Assembly (NCBI RefSeq): GCF_002356555.2
Contig: NZ_AP017372.2
Span: forward strand, 2,272,501-2,336,500
DNA: 64,000 nt
Direction: 5' to 3'
Source: Halorhodospira halochloris
GTDB lineage: Bacteria; Pseudomonadota; Gammaproteobacteria; Nitrococcales; Halorhodospiraceae
Position 1 is the stretch's first letter, and each line of letters begins with the position of its first letter. Under the pieces are notes generated by a model. It had not been told where the DNA came from. It made no database searches and saw nothing but the letters and a program-made list of their open reading frames with translations. Positions 45,112-54,598 of the stretch are shown in pieces. Position numbers and translations under genes: made by a program.

Positions 45112-45627
45112 TTATTCCCGGTCTAGGGTATTAGCCAGCATCTGCCACTCGACGGCGCCATCATCTGCCAGGCTGAAGCTGAGCAAGGCCTTACCTTCAC
45201 CATGGTCGGTATCCAGCTTGACCAGAGCCCAATGATCCGTGAGAACCAAGCTCTTGTCCCGAACAATTTCCACATCGCCATCGAGATTGGAACTCTCAAC
45301 AAGCCAATCGCTCTTCCCTTCCAGATCAGCGAACAGGTGCTCATCTGGGGCCTGCTCTATCCCGGCTGCCTCGAAGCGATCGATGGCCTCAGAACTAAAC
45401 CCTAGGCTTATGTCGACTTCAGCAATTTCGCCCAGCTGTAGCACTTCTTGCTCAAGCTGCTCAGCTCTCTCCTGTGCATCGAAGGCGACATAGAAGAGCC
45501 AACCGGTTACCGCCAACAGCATAAGCACCGCGGCGCGCCAGACCAGGCGCTCGCGGATCTGTCCTGGATCTCGCGAGCCCTTAGCGCTGCCGGATTGCAA
45601 TGGTTCTTGTCCCTGCTCTGTGCTCAA
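45112..45627 (-). CDS. Hypothetical single-pass membrane protein (171 aa)
   Basis: A polar N-terminus (about 1-28) leads to one membrane span (AAVLMLLAVTGWLFYVAFDA, about 32-51), a short coiled coil, and an acidic periplasmic domain (DVDISL-type strands: EVDISLGFSSEAIDRFEAAG, WLVESSNLDGDVEIVRDKSL). No known family was recognised. Its start overlaps the stop of the YajG-like gene by 4 bases, and it precedes exbB on the same strand, so it may be part of that system. Confidence 0.72.
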   Translation of the reverse strand: MSTEQGQEPLQSGSAKGSRDPGQIRERLVWRAAVLMLLAVTGWLFYVAFDAQERAEQLEQEVLQLGEIAEVDISLGFSSEAIDRFEAAGIEQAPDEHLFADLEGKSDWLVESSNLDGDVEIVRDKSLVLTDHWALVKLDTDHGEGKALLSFSLADDGAVEWQMLANTLDRE

Positions 45628-46205
45628 TCTTTAACCTCCCTTAACTGCTCCAGCAGATCATCATTAGTGACCACCTGATGTATAGCCCGATTGAGTATGG
45701 TATTGACCAACTCCTCATTCTTGGCATCGCCAGGGACTGTTAGCATCCTCTCTGAAGTGCGCGCTCGAGCCTGCGAGCTTACCCTAGTACCCTCAAAAGA
45801 ACCTAGGACATCCCACTTGGTCTCAAGATCAATTTGTCGCCGCAGAAAGCCTCCAGAGCGCTCATAATCGAATGATTTTATATCCACTGTCAGCCGGTTC
45901 TCAGCCTCTCCATCCCATTCCTTGACGGCCACTCCCTGACGCTCAAGGGCCTCTCTAAGGCTTTCCCTGACTACATCGGCCAGCGAGCCCTCGATTCCCA
46001 ACGTGATGCCACGGCCTGGATCACGGTAGCCAAGGATCTGCTGAGACCGCCTATCTTTGACCCGCAAGGCCACCTCGGGTCTCTCCTCGGCGAAGCGTTC
46101 TTCGACATCTACCTGTGGCTCCAACTTTACGTTTTGAGCGCTAGGCGCACAGCCTGCTACTATCAGCGCAGCTCCTGCCCCAATCAAAAAACCTTTAAAT
46201 TTCAT
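45624..46205 (-). CDS. YajG-family lipoprotein
   Basis: A lipobox LIVAG-C19 follows a short signal peptide. The body (PEVALRVKDRRSQQILGYRD, LADVVRESLREALERQGVAV, LTVDIKSFDYERSGG) matches YajG-type outer-membrane-linked lipoproteins (Lipoprotein_16). It is 193 residues long. Role unknown. It is coupled to the following 171-residue membrane protein. Confidence 0.85.
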   Translation of the reverse strand: MKFKGFLIGAGAALIVAGCAPSAQNVKLEPQVDVEERFAEERPEVALRVKDRRSQQILGYRDPGRGITLGIEGSLADVVRESLREALERQGVAVKEWDGEAENRLTVDIKSFDYERSGGFLRRQIDLETKWDVLGSFEGTRVSSQARARTSERMLTVPGDAKNEELVNTILNRAIHQVVTNDDLLEQLREVKD

Positions 46206-46247
46206 AGCACCCCCTTATTAATAAGCCCGCTTGAAACATATAGTTAT

Positions 46248-47249
46248 TTATTTGGCGTGTCCAAGCAAATCATTGATCGACGGCATCATCCGCTCGACGA
46301 TGCCCTCACCGATACCTATCGCCTCTTCGGCGCGATGGAACTCAAGCAGACCTATATGAGCTAGCCGTGGTGACAGAAGCAGCTCAGGCGGATCGCCTGC
46401 CATACGGCTGCGCGTTATGCGGTCTTGCATAATATTAAGCGAACCGGCGAGAACCTCAAACACCCCTGGAGCTGGGTTTTTCTCCTGTCCTTCCGCAGCC
46501 CCTCCTGACCAACTATCCCATAACCCGGCTAGAACCTGAGCCCTTTCCCGCATCCCTTTAGGCAACTGCTGGATCAGCTTATCCATCTCTAGAGAGTGGT
46601 TCCCGGCATGATGGGTCGGCTCCCGGATATGCCGGCCAACCAGGTCACCATTAAGATTGACGGCAATCACAACATCGGCACCAAAAGCTCGGCAGACACT
46701 TACCGGCACCGGGTTAACTAACCCCCCATCAACCAGCCAGTCTTTGCCTCTAGGTACCGGGCTAAGGATCCCAGGGAGCGCGGTTGAGGCCCTCACAGCG
46801 TCGGCGACATCACCTTCGTGCAGCCAAACCTCTGCTCCTCGCCCTAGAGTAGTCGCCACAGCAGCAAAGCGCACCGGCAGCGATTCTAGATCAGCTCCCG
46901 CTAGATGCTCATGGTAGAAATCGTGCAGCCGCTGCCCTTCTATCAACCCGCCACTGCCCCGCAGCTTAGGGTCAAGCATGCCTATAACCTCGCGTCTGCC
47001 TAGGTTGCGCACCCACGGCTCAAGCGCATCCAATTGGCCAGCGGCGTAAAATGCCCCAACAAGGGCACCGATCGAGGTTCCGGCAACAACAGCAGGCTCT
47101 ACTCCGGCCTTCTCCAAGGCCCTGATAACTCCAATGTGGGACCAACCCCTGGCCGAACCACTCCCCAGAGCCAAACCGATACGCGGCTTTGCAGTGTTTT
47201 GCTGTTGCTCCATTTGATTATTAGGCTCTGCTGATACTTTTTTACCCAC
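46248..47249 (-). CDS. rssA: Patatin-like phospholipase, RssA type
   Basis: The catalytic dyad is visible: oxyanion loop GLALGSGSARGWSHIGVIRA, nucleophile Ser in VVAGTSIGALVGAFYA (GxSxG), and Asp in WLVDGGLVNPVPVSVC (DGG). The 333-residue protein is soluble. The GTG at 47249 overlaps the nrdJb stop by 8 bases, with a GGCGAG site, and is preferred to the ATG at 47213 because of the coupling. Substrate is unknown; a lysophospholipase or acylhydrolase is likely. Confidence 0.85.
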   Translation of the reverse strand: MGKKVSAEPNNQMEQQQNTAKPRIGLALGSGSARGWSHIGVIRALEKAGVEPAVVAGTSIGALVGAFYAAGQLDALEPWVRNLGRREVIGMLDPKLRGSGGLIEGQRLHDFYHEHLAGADLESLPVRFAAVATTLGRGAEVWLHEGDVADAVRASTALPGILSPVPRGKDWLVDGGLVNPVPVSVCRAFGADVVIAVNLNGDLVGRHIREPTHHAGNHSLEMDKLIQQLPKGMRERAQVLAGLWDSWSGGAAEGQEKNPAPGVFEVLAGSLNIMQDRITRSRMAGDPPELLLSPRLAHIGLLEFHRAEEAIGIGEGIVERMMPSINDLLGHAK

Positions 47250-47952
47250 ACTTTGACTCGCCGCAGTTAAGGCAGGTCAGGCAGCCGTCCATATCTACCA
47301 TAGCCTTAGTTTGGCATTTGTTACAGAGTTGCGCTCCCTCAGGAAAAGCGGACCCTCGCTCGCCATCGCCATTATTAGCAGCCGGACCGCCGCCCTCGAT
47401 CTCCGCTCTCTTCTGAGCTATAAAGCGCCTCTGGTGCTCATCGAGCCCCTCCGGATCAAGCATACCGATGCTGCGCAGATGGGTCTCGATAACATCGCCT
47501 ATCTCGGCGACCAGCGACGGCATAAACCGGCCACCCTTCTTGAAATAGCCGCCCCGCGGGTCGAATACCGAGCGCAGCTCTTCGGCGAGAAAGGTGCAGT
47601 CGCCGCCTTTGCGAAAGACCGCTGAGATGATCCTGGTCAAGGCAACTATCCACTGAAAGTGGTCCATGTTTTTCGAATTTATGAATATCTCGAACGGCCG
47701 CCTTAGCTCATGCTCGGTGCCCGGATTGAGGATTACATCGTTGATGGTCACATATAGGGCGTGCTCGGATAGCGGCGTTTTTATCTTGTAAGTCGAGCCG
47801 TGGAGAGCTTCAGGTCGCTCGATCTGCTCATGCATATGCTCGATATCAGACCCGCTCTGATCGTCCGTAGCATTTGACGCCTCAGCTGAGCTAGAACCAC
47901 CCCGCGCGACCTCATAGTCGATTATGGCCTGGTCTATCTTTTTCCTCGCCAT
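47242..47952 (-). CDS. nrdJb: NrdJb-like subunit of class II ribonucleotide reductase
   Basis: This 236-residue protein resembles the detached C-terminal part of NrdJ: RPFEIFINSKNMDHFQWIVA, LTRIISAVFRKGGD (TSCPD-type domain) and a terminal CNKC-x13-C-x2-C-x2-C-x3-KC tail that can act as a redox swinging arm. It lies 20 bases downstream of nrdJ on the same strand, so the reductase is split, as in Pseudomonas NrdJa/NrdJb. The Cys tail would re-reduce the NrdJ active site. Confidence 0.85.
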   Translation of the reverse strand: MARKKIDQAIIDYEVARGGSSSAEASNATDDQSGSDIEHMHEQIERPEALHGSTYKIKTPLSEHALYVTINDVILNPGTEHELRRPFEIFINSKNMDHFQWIVALTRIISAVFRKGGDCTFLAEELRSVFDPRGGYFKKGGRFMPSLVAEIGDVIETHLRSIGMLDPEGLDEHQRRFIAQKRAEIEGGGPAANNGDGERGSAFPEGAQLCNKCQTKAMVDMDGCLTCLNCGESKCG

Positions 47953-47972
47953 GATAAATATCGCCTCTGTAT

Positions 47973-50900
47973 CTAGAACTTACCGTAATAACCTTCTTTG
48001 AGGGCCTCGTAAAGATTTGCTGCGGTGTGTACTTCACCGTCATATTCGATCTCTTCATCGCCCCGCGCCTCAAGCACACTGCCATCCTCAAGACGGAAGC
48101 GATAGGTTGTATCGGCCAAGTCCTTTTCCTTGACCAGCACGCCCTGAAATACTTCAGGGTTAAAACGAAATGTTGTACACCCTTTCAGCCCCATCTGATA
48201 AGCATAACGGTAAATATCTTTGAAATCCTCATAGGGATAATCGGTAGGCACATTGGCCGTCTTCGATATCGAGGAGTCGACCCACTTCTGAGCAGCTGCC
48301 TGGATATCAACGTGCTGCTTAGGGGTGACATCTTCGGCGCTGATAAAGTAGTCAGGCAGCCCGCCTAGTTCGGCGTCAGAGCTCTCCGGCATCGCCGCCT
48401 CATTGATGAAATGGCGATAGGCGAGCAGCTCAAAGGAGAAGACATCCACCGATTCCTTCGTCTTTCGCCCCTCACGAATCAGATTACGCACATAGTGGTG
48501 AGCAAACGAAGGCTCAATCCCGTTGCTAGCATTGTTGGCAAGCGACAGGGATATGGTTCCGGTTGGCGCGATCGAGCTATGGTGAGTAAAGCGGCCACCG
48601 ATGTTGGCCAACTCGTCAACTAGCTCAGGCTCGACTTCGGCAATCCTCTGCATATACCTCGAATAGCGTGCCCAGAGCACCCTTGCTGGCACATGCTCGC
48701 CGACCTCATAGCCGTCTGCGGCCAATTCCGGGCGCTTGCGCATAAGTTCGGGGGTGATCTTGTACATCTCCTCCATGATCGGTGCTGGCCCCTTCTCCCG
48801 AGCCAAATCCAGAGCACTCTGCCAGCCCACCAGGGCAAGTTGCTTGGCCACCTCCTCGGTGAACGCCACCGACTCCTCATCGCCGTAGCGCATCCGCAGC
48901 ATAGTCACGGTTGAACCGAGGCCGAGAAAGCCCATGCCGTGGCGGCGCTTGCGCTCGATCTCCCGGCGCTGTTCCGAGAGTGGCAAGCCATTGATCTCGA
49001 CAGTATTATCGAGCATCCGGGAAAACACGCTGACCACCTCGCGGAAGGTGTCCCAGTCAAAGCGTGCCTTGGCGGTAAACGGATCACGAACAAACATGGT
49101 CAAGTTGACCGAGCCAAGCAGACATGCCCCGTAGGGCGGCAGCCCCTGCTCGCCGCAATTGTGGACCATGACACCGTGGCCATCGAAGGCATTCACACCT
49201 GGTACCTGAACATCGTAGACATCCGCCTCACCGTCGGCCTCCACCGAGGCGACCTCAGCGACAAAGCGCTCGCGATTGAGCCGATGCTGGCAGCTACTAA
49301 GGGCTGCATCCAGCCGCCGGCGCTTGTCGGTATCGGCGAAGCCCACCTCGTCACGGAAGGTGCGCAGATTCTCGCCGGTGATGAGCAGCTCATGCTGGGC
49401 CTGACCAACTCGGATACGACCGACGATCCCCAAGCGCAGGAGCATCCGCTGGATCTGCTCCAAGCTCGCGCGCTCGGAGTACGCCAGGCAAACAGATGCA
49501 TCTGTATGCTGCCCCGCCTGGATGAGGCAGCCCTCCACATCAAACAGACCGCGCAGGAAGCCACGGTGGAAATCGCTGGAGCTTCGCTCCATCTCAGCGG
49601 TGGGCTGCATAGCCCGTGGGTCTACACCCAGCTCGGTGGCCAGCTTACCAAGAGCCCCTGTCGTGAGCAGAAGCCCGTCGCCCTCTGGTGATTCTTGCCA
49701 GGCCACAGTATCTGCGCCGTACTGATAACGGCTAACCGCCCTTTCGGCAGCGGCCATAACACCGGCAACGCCGCTGAGCTGGGAGTCATTGGCAACAGCC
49801 GCCGGAGGCTGCAGTGACAGGGTTGCTTGGCCATCATCCCTAATCGCCCCATTACCAATTAGCAGCCCCATCAAATAGCCATCATCCTCGCTGTAGCGTC
49901 CACCCCATTGAGCACCACTGCGATGATCGTGGAGAACCACCTGATCACCGGCGGCTAGCTCTCCGGCGGGGCACCACTGCTCATCGCGTCCCCACGGGGT
50001 GAGCTGAGTGACGCGGCGAACCCTATGATCCGCGGTCAGGCGCAGGCTCATGCCGTCCCTAGTGCGCAGACGAACCACGGGCTTGCGGCCAGTGTGGAAA
50101 AAGCCGTCGGCACCGGTCGCGTAATCCTCGCCGTGGACGCGGGCCCGGAACGGTCTCCCAAGCAGATCCGCCACCTGGCGCGGCCCTTGGTCGGTCTGCA
50201 CCCAAGTATCTGCGGTAACACATGGATTGGTGGCGCGGATCTCCTCGCAGAACCAGTTGTTGTTCAGCTCATTGTACTGATCGATCAGGATGAACCCAGG
50301 CTCCGCGTAGTCGTAAGTGGAGGTCATTATCAAGTTCCACAGATGTCGGGCCTTGACCTTCTGATAGATGCGGCATGCAACCCTGCCCTCACCATCGGTA
50401 ACGTAGCCCTCTTTGCTCGGCCACTCACGCCAGAGGACCTGTTGCTCATCATCCAGATCGATACCCTCGGCTGCCACTTCAGCCTCGGTCAGCGGAAACG
50501 CCAGCGGCCACTCACCATCGGCCTCTACCGCCTCCATGAACCCATCAGATATCAACAACGAGAAATTGAACTGACGCAACCGGCCATCCTCACGCTTGGC
50601 CCGGATGAAGTCGGTAACATCAGGGTGACCGACATCAAAAGTCGCCATTTGCGCCCCCCGCCTGCCACCGGCAGACGAGACGGTAAAGCACATCTTGTCG
50701 TAGATATCCATAAACGACAGCGGCCCTGAGGTGTACGCGCCCGCCCCGGAAACATAAGCACCACGAGGACGCAGGGTACTAAACTCGTAGCCGATGCCGC
50801 AGCCGGCCTTAAGCGTCAAACCAGCCTCATGAACACGCTTGAGAATGCCATCCATGGAATCATTGATAGTGCCTGATACCGTACAGTTGATAGTCGATGT

Positions 50901-51209
50901 GGCCGGCTTATGGTCCCAGGAACCGGCATTGGAGATTATCCGCCCAGCGGGCACTGCCCCGTGACGCAGCGCCCAGAGAAACCGCTCATACCAATGCTCC
51001 TGCTTCGCCTTACTCTCCTCGACTTCAGCAAGCGCCTTGGCTACTCGCTGGTAAGTCTCGTCGATACTGCCATCGACGGGATGCTCTTCCTTGGTCTTGA
51101 GCCGATATTTCTTGTCCCAGATATCGAGCGATGCGCTTTGAAACGGCACATCGGCCGATGAACGACGTGAGGCACCTTTGCTTTTCTTCTTTGCGGCAGC
51201 TTCTGTCAT
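47973..51209 (-). CDS. nrdJ: Adenosylcobalamin-dependent (class II) ribonucleotide reductase, with intein
   Basis: NrdJ reduces ribonucleotides using adenosylcobalamin, independent of oxygen. From the ATG at 51209 (GGAGAAGG upstream; a longer frame to 51380 lacks a site and crosses the NrdR box) the precursor is 1078 residues; about 723 remain after removal of the intein (residues 330-684). Extein motifs include INCTVSGTINDSMDGILK, NPC/GEQGLPPYGACLLGSVNL and THHSSIAPTGTISL. The intein sits right before the active-site Cys of the NPCGE motif. nrdJb follows. Confidence 0.94.
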   Translation of the reverse strand: MTEAAAKKKSKGASRRSSADVPFQSASLDIWDKKYRLKTKEEHPVDGSIDETYQRVAKALAEVEESKAKQEHWYERFLWALRHGAVPAGRIISNAGSWDHKPATSTINCTVSGTINDSMDGILKRVHEAGLTLKAGCGIGYEFSTLRPRGAYVSGAGAYTSGPLSFMDIYDKMCFTVSSAGGRRGAQMATFDVGHPDVTDFIRAKREDGRLRQFNFSLLISDGFMEAVEADGEWPLAFPLTEAEVAAEGIDLDDEQQVLWREWPSKEGYVTDGEGRVACRIYQKVKARHLWNLIMTSTYDYAEPGFILIDQYNELNNNWFCEEIRATNPCVTADTWVQTDQGPRQVADLLGRPFRARVHGEDYATGADGFFHTGRKPVVRLRTRDGMSLRLTADHRVRRVTQLTPWGRDEQWCPAGELAAGDQVVLHDHRSGAQWGGRYSEDDGYLMGLLIGNGAIRDDGQATLSLQPPAAVANDSQLSGVAGVMAAAERAVSRYQYGADTVAWQESPEGDGLLLTTGALGKLATELGVDPRAMQPTAEMERSSSDFHRGFLRGLFDVEGCLIQAGQHTDASVCLAYSERASLEQIQRMLLRLGIVGRIRVGQAQHELLITGENLRTFRDEVGFADTDKRRRLDAALSSCQHRLNRERFVAEVASVEADGEADVYDVQVPGVNAFDGHGVMVHNCGEQGLPPYGACLLGSVNLTMFVRDPFTAKARFDWDTFREVVSVFSRMLDNTVEINGLPLSEQRREIERKRRHGMGFLGLGSTVTMLRMRYGDEESVAFTEEVAKQLALVGWQSALDLAREKGPAPIMEEMYKITPELMRKRPELAADGYEVGEHVPARVLWARYSRYMQRIAEVEPELVDELANIGGRFTHHSSIAPTGTISLSLANNASNGIEPSFAHHYVRNLIREGRKTKESVDVFSFELLAYRHFINEAAMPESSDAELGGLPDYFISAEDVTPKQHVDIQAAAQKWVDSSISKTANVPTDYPYEDFKDIYRYAYQMGLKGCTTFRFNPEVFQGVLVKEKDLADTTYRFRLEDGSVLEARGDEEIEYDGEVHTAANLYEALKEGYYGKF
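49158..50222 (-). other. Intein with LAGLIDADG-type homing endonuclease inside NrdJ
   Basis: The 355-residue insert starts at Cys (codon at 50220-50222, CVTADTWVQTDQGPRQVADL) and ends in the splice signal VMVHN (Asn at 49158-49160), followed by Cys of the extein. The N-terminal Hint block contains LTADHRVRRV. Two LAGLIDADG-like helices, YLMGLLIGNGA and FLRGLFDVEGCL, mark an apparently complete homing endonuclease. The insertion interrupts the catalytic NPCGE motif of the reductase, a conserved site used by several RNR inteins. Confidence 0.93.
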
Positions 51210-51339
51210 CTCGAAACGCCTTCTCCCCGGTATATTTAACTTTTTTGCGTTGAACACACGACAGCTAACGCTAGCAGAGCAGGTACGCTCAGCCGCGGCG
51301 CTAAGTGCTGTATGAAATTTTGCGGATGCGCAACAGATA

Positions 51340-51387
51340 ACACTATATGTTGTGTCCGATAGGAGTATTTTACACAACAAAAGCTAG
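51340..51387 (-). promoter_or_regulatory. NrdR boxes upstream of nrdJ
   Basis: ACACTATATGTTGTGT at 51340-51355 fits the NrdR box (ACACWATATNTWGTGT-like palindrome). A weaker half-match ACACAACAAAAGCTAG lies at 51372-51387, 32 bases away, about three helical turns, the usual tandem spacing. NrdR represses RNR genes in response to the ATP/dATP ratio. The strong box is 131 bases upstream of the nrdJ start. Confidence 0.7.
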
Positions 51388-51793
51388 AATAGCGAGTCAG
51401 TGGCTCAAATCTTTCTCAGCCCTCAGGAAAACCACGCAAGGCAACAAGTTACAATTAACACTCATTGCAAAGGGTATCTTTTTGGGAAAATCAATTCACT
51501 CGGGTGTGAGTCTTAAGGCGCGTCAGCTAAGGCCTGAGCGCTGCATACAGCTTTGTTCTCTATCCACGCCCCACCCCTAGATGGTCGTGGCCGATTGTCG
51601 CACGCAAAATAAGACTGAGGAATGAACACCAAAATCAGCAACTTGTGTAGGCAGGATGTTTTCCGCACAGCCCCGCTACGGCGGCCTTAATCTAGGCTGC
51701 TGAGCACAACAAGGGCAGAGGCGTCAGCATTGTCGGCTGGCACCATGAAATCCGTGGGTCAGGATCTCCGCCGGTACCAGCCACAAATCACTA
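51388..51793. other. Intergenic stretch between nrdJ and the P-type ATPase
   Basis: I see no gene in these 406 bases. The leftward strand should hold the distal part of the nrdJ control region. I looked for a cobalamin riboswitch signature and did not find one convincingly. Confidence 0.4.
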
Positions 51794-54511
51794 CTAATCC
51801 TCCGGCGAAATACGCCGCCGCAGCACCGTCTTCTCTAACTCCACGATGACAAAGAGCAGTGCCCCAAAGGCGAGAACTCGCAGCCACTGTTCTGTATCCA
51901 GCGCGGCCGTACCAAATAGGGTCTGCATCGGCGGAGCATAGGTAAACAGCCCCTGCAAGACGATAAGCACGCCGATAGCTATCAGCACCGCCCGGCTGCC
52001 AAATAGGCCGCGGAAGTTAAACGCCGGCTCCAAGATGTAACGGGCGTTAAGCAGGTAAAAGACCTGTCCCATAACCAGGGTATTTATTGCCACCGACCGG
52101 GCCAACTCTTCGGGAACACCCTGCATCTCCATATAGACGTAGTGGCCAAAGGTGCCGATCACCAGCAACACCGAGACAAACAGCACCCGCCAGATTAAGA
52201 ATCCAGAGAGTATCGGCTTGGCCGGATCGCGCGGCTGACGCTCCATCAGCCCTGGCTCGGGCGGTTCAAAGGCCAGGGCCAGAGCCAAGGTGACCGCGGT
52301 AACCATATTGATCCACAAGGCCTGGACCGGGGTAACCGGCAAGGTTAGCCCGAACATTATGGCGATCACGATGGTAAAGGCCTGACCACCGTTGGTCGGT
52401 AGCAGATAGAGGATGGCCTTTTTCAGGTTGTCGTAGACGGTTCGCCCCTCTTCGACCGCGTGAGCGATCGAGGCGAAATTATCATCGGCAAGCACCATCT
52501 CCGAGGCCTCCTTCGCCGCCTCGGTGCCCTTGTTGCCCATTGAGATGCCGACATCAGCCCGTTTGAGTGCCGGGGCATCGTTGACACCATCACCGGTCAT
52601 CGCCACCACTTGGCCGTGGCTCTGCAGCGCCTTAACCAGGCGCAGCTTGTGGATAGGGGTGGTACGTGCGAAGACATCCGTCTCCAGGCAACGGCGGTTG
52701 AGCTCAGCATCGTCGAGTTTCTCGATCTCATTGCCGACCAAAGGCTGTCCCCGAATCCCTAGCTGATCGCCTATGGCCGCAGCGGTTAGGGCGTGATCGC
52801 CGGTTATCATCTTCACCCCGATGCCGGCGCGATGACACTCATCAACCGCGCTGATCGCCTCATCCCGCGGCGGATCGATAATCCCCATGACCCCGACCAG
52901 AACCATCCCCTCGTCGACATCGCTAAAGAGCAATTCACGGTGATCGATGCTCGTCTCCTTGACCGCAACGGCCAACAGGCGCTGACCACGCGAGGCGATA
53001 TCATCAAGGGTCTGTTGCCAGCGATCACGATCAAGCGGCTGATCGCCCGCCGCGCTGCGCTGCTTGGTGCATGCTGCCAAAACCCGCTCCGGGGCCCCCT
53101 TCATGATCAACAGGCCATTGCCTTGATGGTCGTGGTGGAGGGTGACCATGAACTTATACGACGACTCGAAAGGTATTACGTCGACCCTTGGCATCTGCTG
53201 CTCGAGCTGTTTGCGGTCATAGCCGCCTTTGACAGCCGCGACCATCAGCGCCCCCTCGGTCGGATCCCCTTCCAGCCGCCATTGGCCGTCACGGCTATAG
53301 ACCGACGACTCGTTGCATAGCGCCACGCCGCGCAGCATCTGTGCCAGCACCGGGTCTTCTTCTGCCGGTGCCACCTCTTGTTCACCGTGATGGAAGGCAC
53401 CATCAGGTATGTAGCCGACCCCGCTGACGTGGTATTCGCGATCAGCGGTAACCACGCTGCGGACGGTCATTTCGTTGCGGGTTAGGGTGCCGGTCTTATC
53501 CGAGCAAATAGTGGTCACCGAGCCGAGGGTCTCAACCGCCGGCAAGCGCCGAATGATAGCGTTCCGCCCAGCCATGCGCTGCACGCCGATAGCCAGGGTG
53601 ATAGTCATAATCGCCGGCAAGCCCTCGGGGATCGCAGCAACGGCCAGGGCGACAGCTGCCAAGAAGGTCTCAAGTGCGGTATAACCCTGCCAAAAGTAGC
53701 CGATCAGGAAGGTCGCCGCTGCCAATACGACGATACCTACCGAGAGCCAACGCCCGAACTCGTCGACCTGACGCAGCAGCGGGGTGGTAAGCTCCTGGAC
53801 ATCGGCGAGCATACTGCTGACTTTACCGATCTCGGTGTAATCACCAGTAGCCACCACCACCCCGTAGCCCCTCCCATAGGCAACCAGGGTGCCGGAGAAA
53901 GCCAGGGACTTGCGGTCACCAAGTTCAGCCTGCTCCGCTACCGGCTCATCGGCCTTCTCCACCGGCACCGACTCGCCGGTCAGTACCGCCTCATCAACGC
54001 GCAGGTTGTGGCCGCGCAGGATGCGGACATCTGCCGGCACCCGGTCACCAGCCTCCAGCATGACCACATCACCCGGCACCAAGGTTTCGGCATCGACGGT
54101 GAGCCTCTCACCATCACGCAGGGCAACCGCACGCGGCGATAGCATACCGCGAATGGCATCCAGCGCCTTTTCCGCCTTGCCCTCCTGAACGTGGCCGATG
54201 ATGGCATTGATGACGACGACGGCGAAGATTACCGCGCTATCCAGGTGGTGGCCGAGCAGGCCGGTGATCACACCAGCGACGATGAGAATATAGATCAGGA
54301 CGTTGTGGAACTGTTTGAGAAAACGCTTGATCGGGCCTTCGCGCTCAGGCGGGCGCAGCCGGTTCGGACCGTAGTCATCCAGCCGCTGCTGTGCCTGCGT
54401 GGAGTCCAGCCCGTGCTTAACGTCAGCACCGAGGCGCTCCACGACCTGCTCCGCAGGCATAGCATGCCATGAGCACTGCTGCTGATTAGTCCTCTCCTGG
54501 CCCTCACCCAT
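51794..54511 (-). CDS. Cation-transporting P-type ATPase (P2 type)
   Basis: From the ATG at 54511 (905 residues) the protein has the N-terminal cation-ATPase domain (MPAEQVVERLGADVKHGLDS), actuator motif LTGES, phosphorylation site CSDKTGTLTRNEMT, nucleotide-binding segment and the hinge TGDGVNDAPALKRADVGISM. Ten membrane spans fit the SERCA/PMCA-like group. The membrane motif AIPEGLPAIMTITLAIG suits Ca2+ or Na+/K+ export; the ion is uncertain. In a halophile, Na+ or Ca2+ homeostasis is plausible. Confidence 0.94.
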   Translation of the reverse strand: MGEGQERTNQQQCSWHAMPAEQVVERLGADVKHGLDSTQAQQRLDDYGPNRLRPPEREGPIKRFLKQFHNVLIYILIVAGVITGLLGHHLDSAVIFAVVVINAIIGHVQEGKAEKALDAIRGMLSPRAVALRDGERLTVDAETLVPGDVVMLEAGDRVPADVRILRGHNLRVDEAVLTGESVPVEKADEPVAEQAELGDRKSLAFSGTLVAYGRGYGVVVATGDYTEIGKVSSMLADVQELTTPLLRQVDEFGRWLSVGIVVLAAATFLIGYFWQGYTALETFLAAVALAVAAIPEGLPAIMTITLAIGVQRMAGRNAIIRRLPAVETLGSVTTICSDKTGTLTRNEMTVRSVVTADREYHVSGVGYIPDGAFHHGEQEVAPAEEDPVLAQMLRGVALCNESSVYSRDGQWRLEGDPTEGALMVAAVKGGYDRKQLEQQMPRVDVIPFESSYKFMVTLHHDHQGNGLLIMKGAPERVLAACTKQRSAAGDQPLDRDRWQQTLDDIASRGQRLLAVAVKETSIDHRELLFSDVDEGMVLVGVMGIIDPPRDEAISAVDECHRAGIGVKMITGDHALTAAAIGDQLGIRGQPLVGNEIEKLDDAELNRRCLETDVFARTTPIHKLRLVKALQSHGQVVAMTGDGVNDAPALKRADVGISMGNKGTEAAKEASEMVLADDNFASIAHAVEEGRTVYDNLKKAILYLLPTNGGQAFTIVIAIMFGLTLPVTPVQALWINMVTAVTLALALAFEPPEPGLMERQPRDPAKPILSGFLIWRVLFVSVLLVIGTFGHYVYMEMQGVPEELARSVAINTLVMGQVFYLLNARYILEPAFNFRGLFGSRAVLIAIGVLIVLQGLFTYAPPMQTLFGTAALDTEQWLRVLAFGALLFVIVELEKTVLRRRISPED

Positions 54512-54598
54512 CCGTCTTCCCCCGCTCCGCTGCCAATACGTATTTTTTATGACAAGTAGACCTTGCAACATGACTGATCAGTCATGCCTTGCGCTCAA

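Noticed and set aside
48939-49691. 250-codon rightward frame opposite nrdJ
   Set aside because: It is antisense to conserved RNR and intein sequence, without a ribosome binding site.
51388-51793. Cobalamin riboswitch upstream of nrdJ
   Set aside because: Expected for a B12 enzyme, but I could not find a convincing B12 box; an NrdR box is the better-supported control site.
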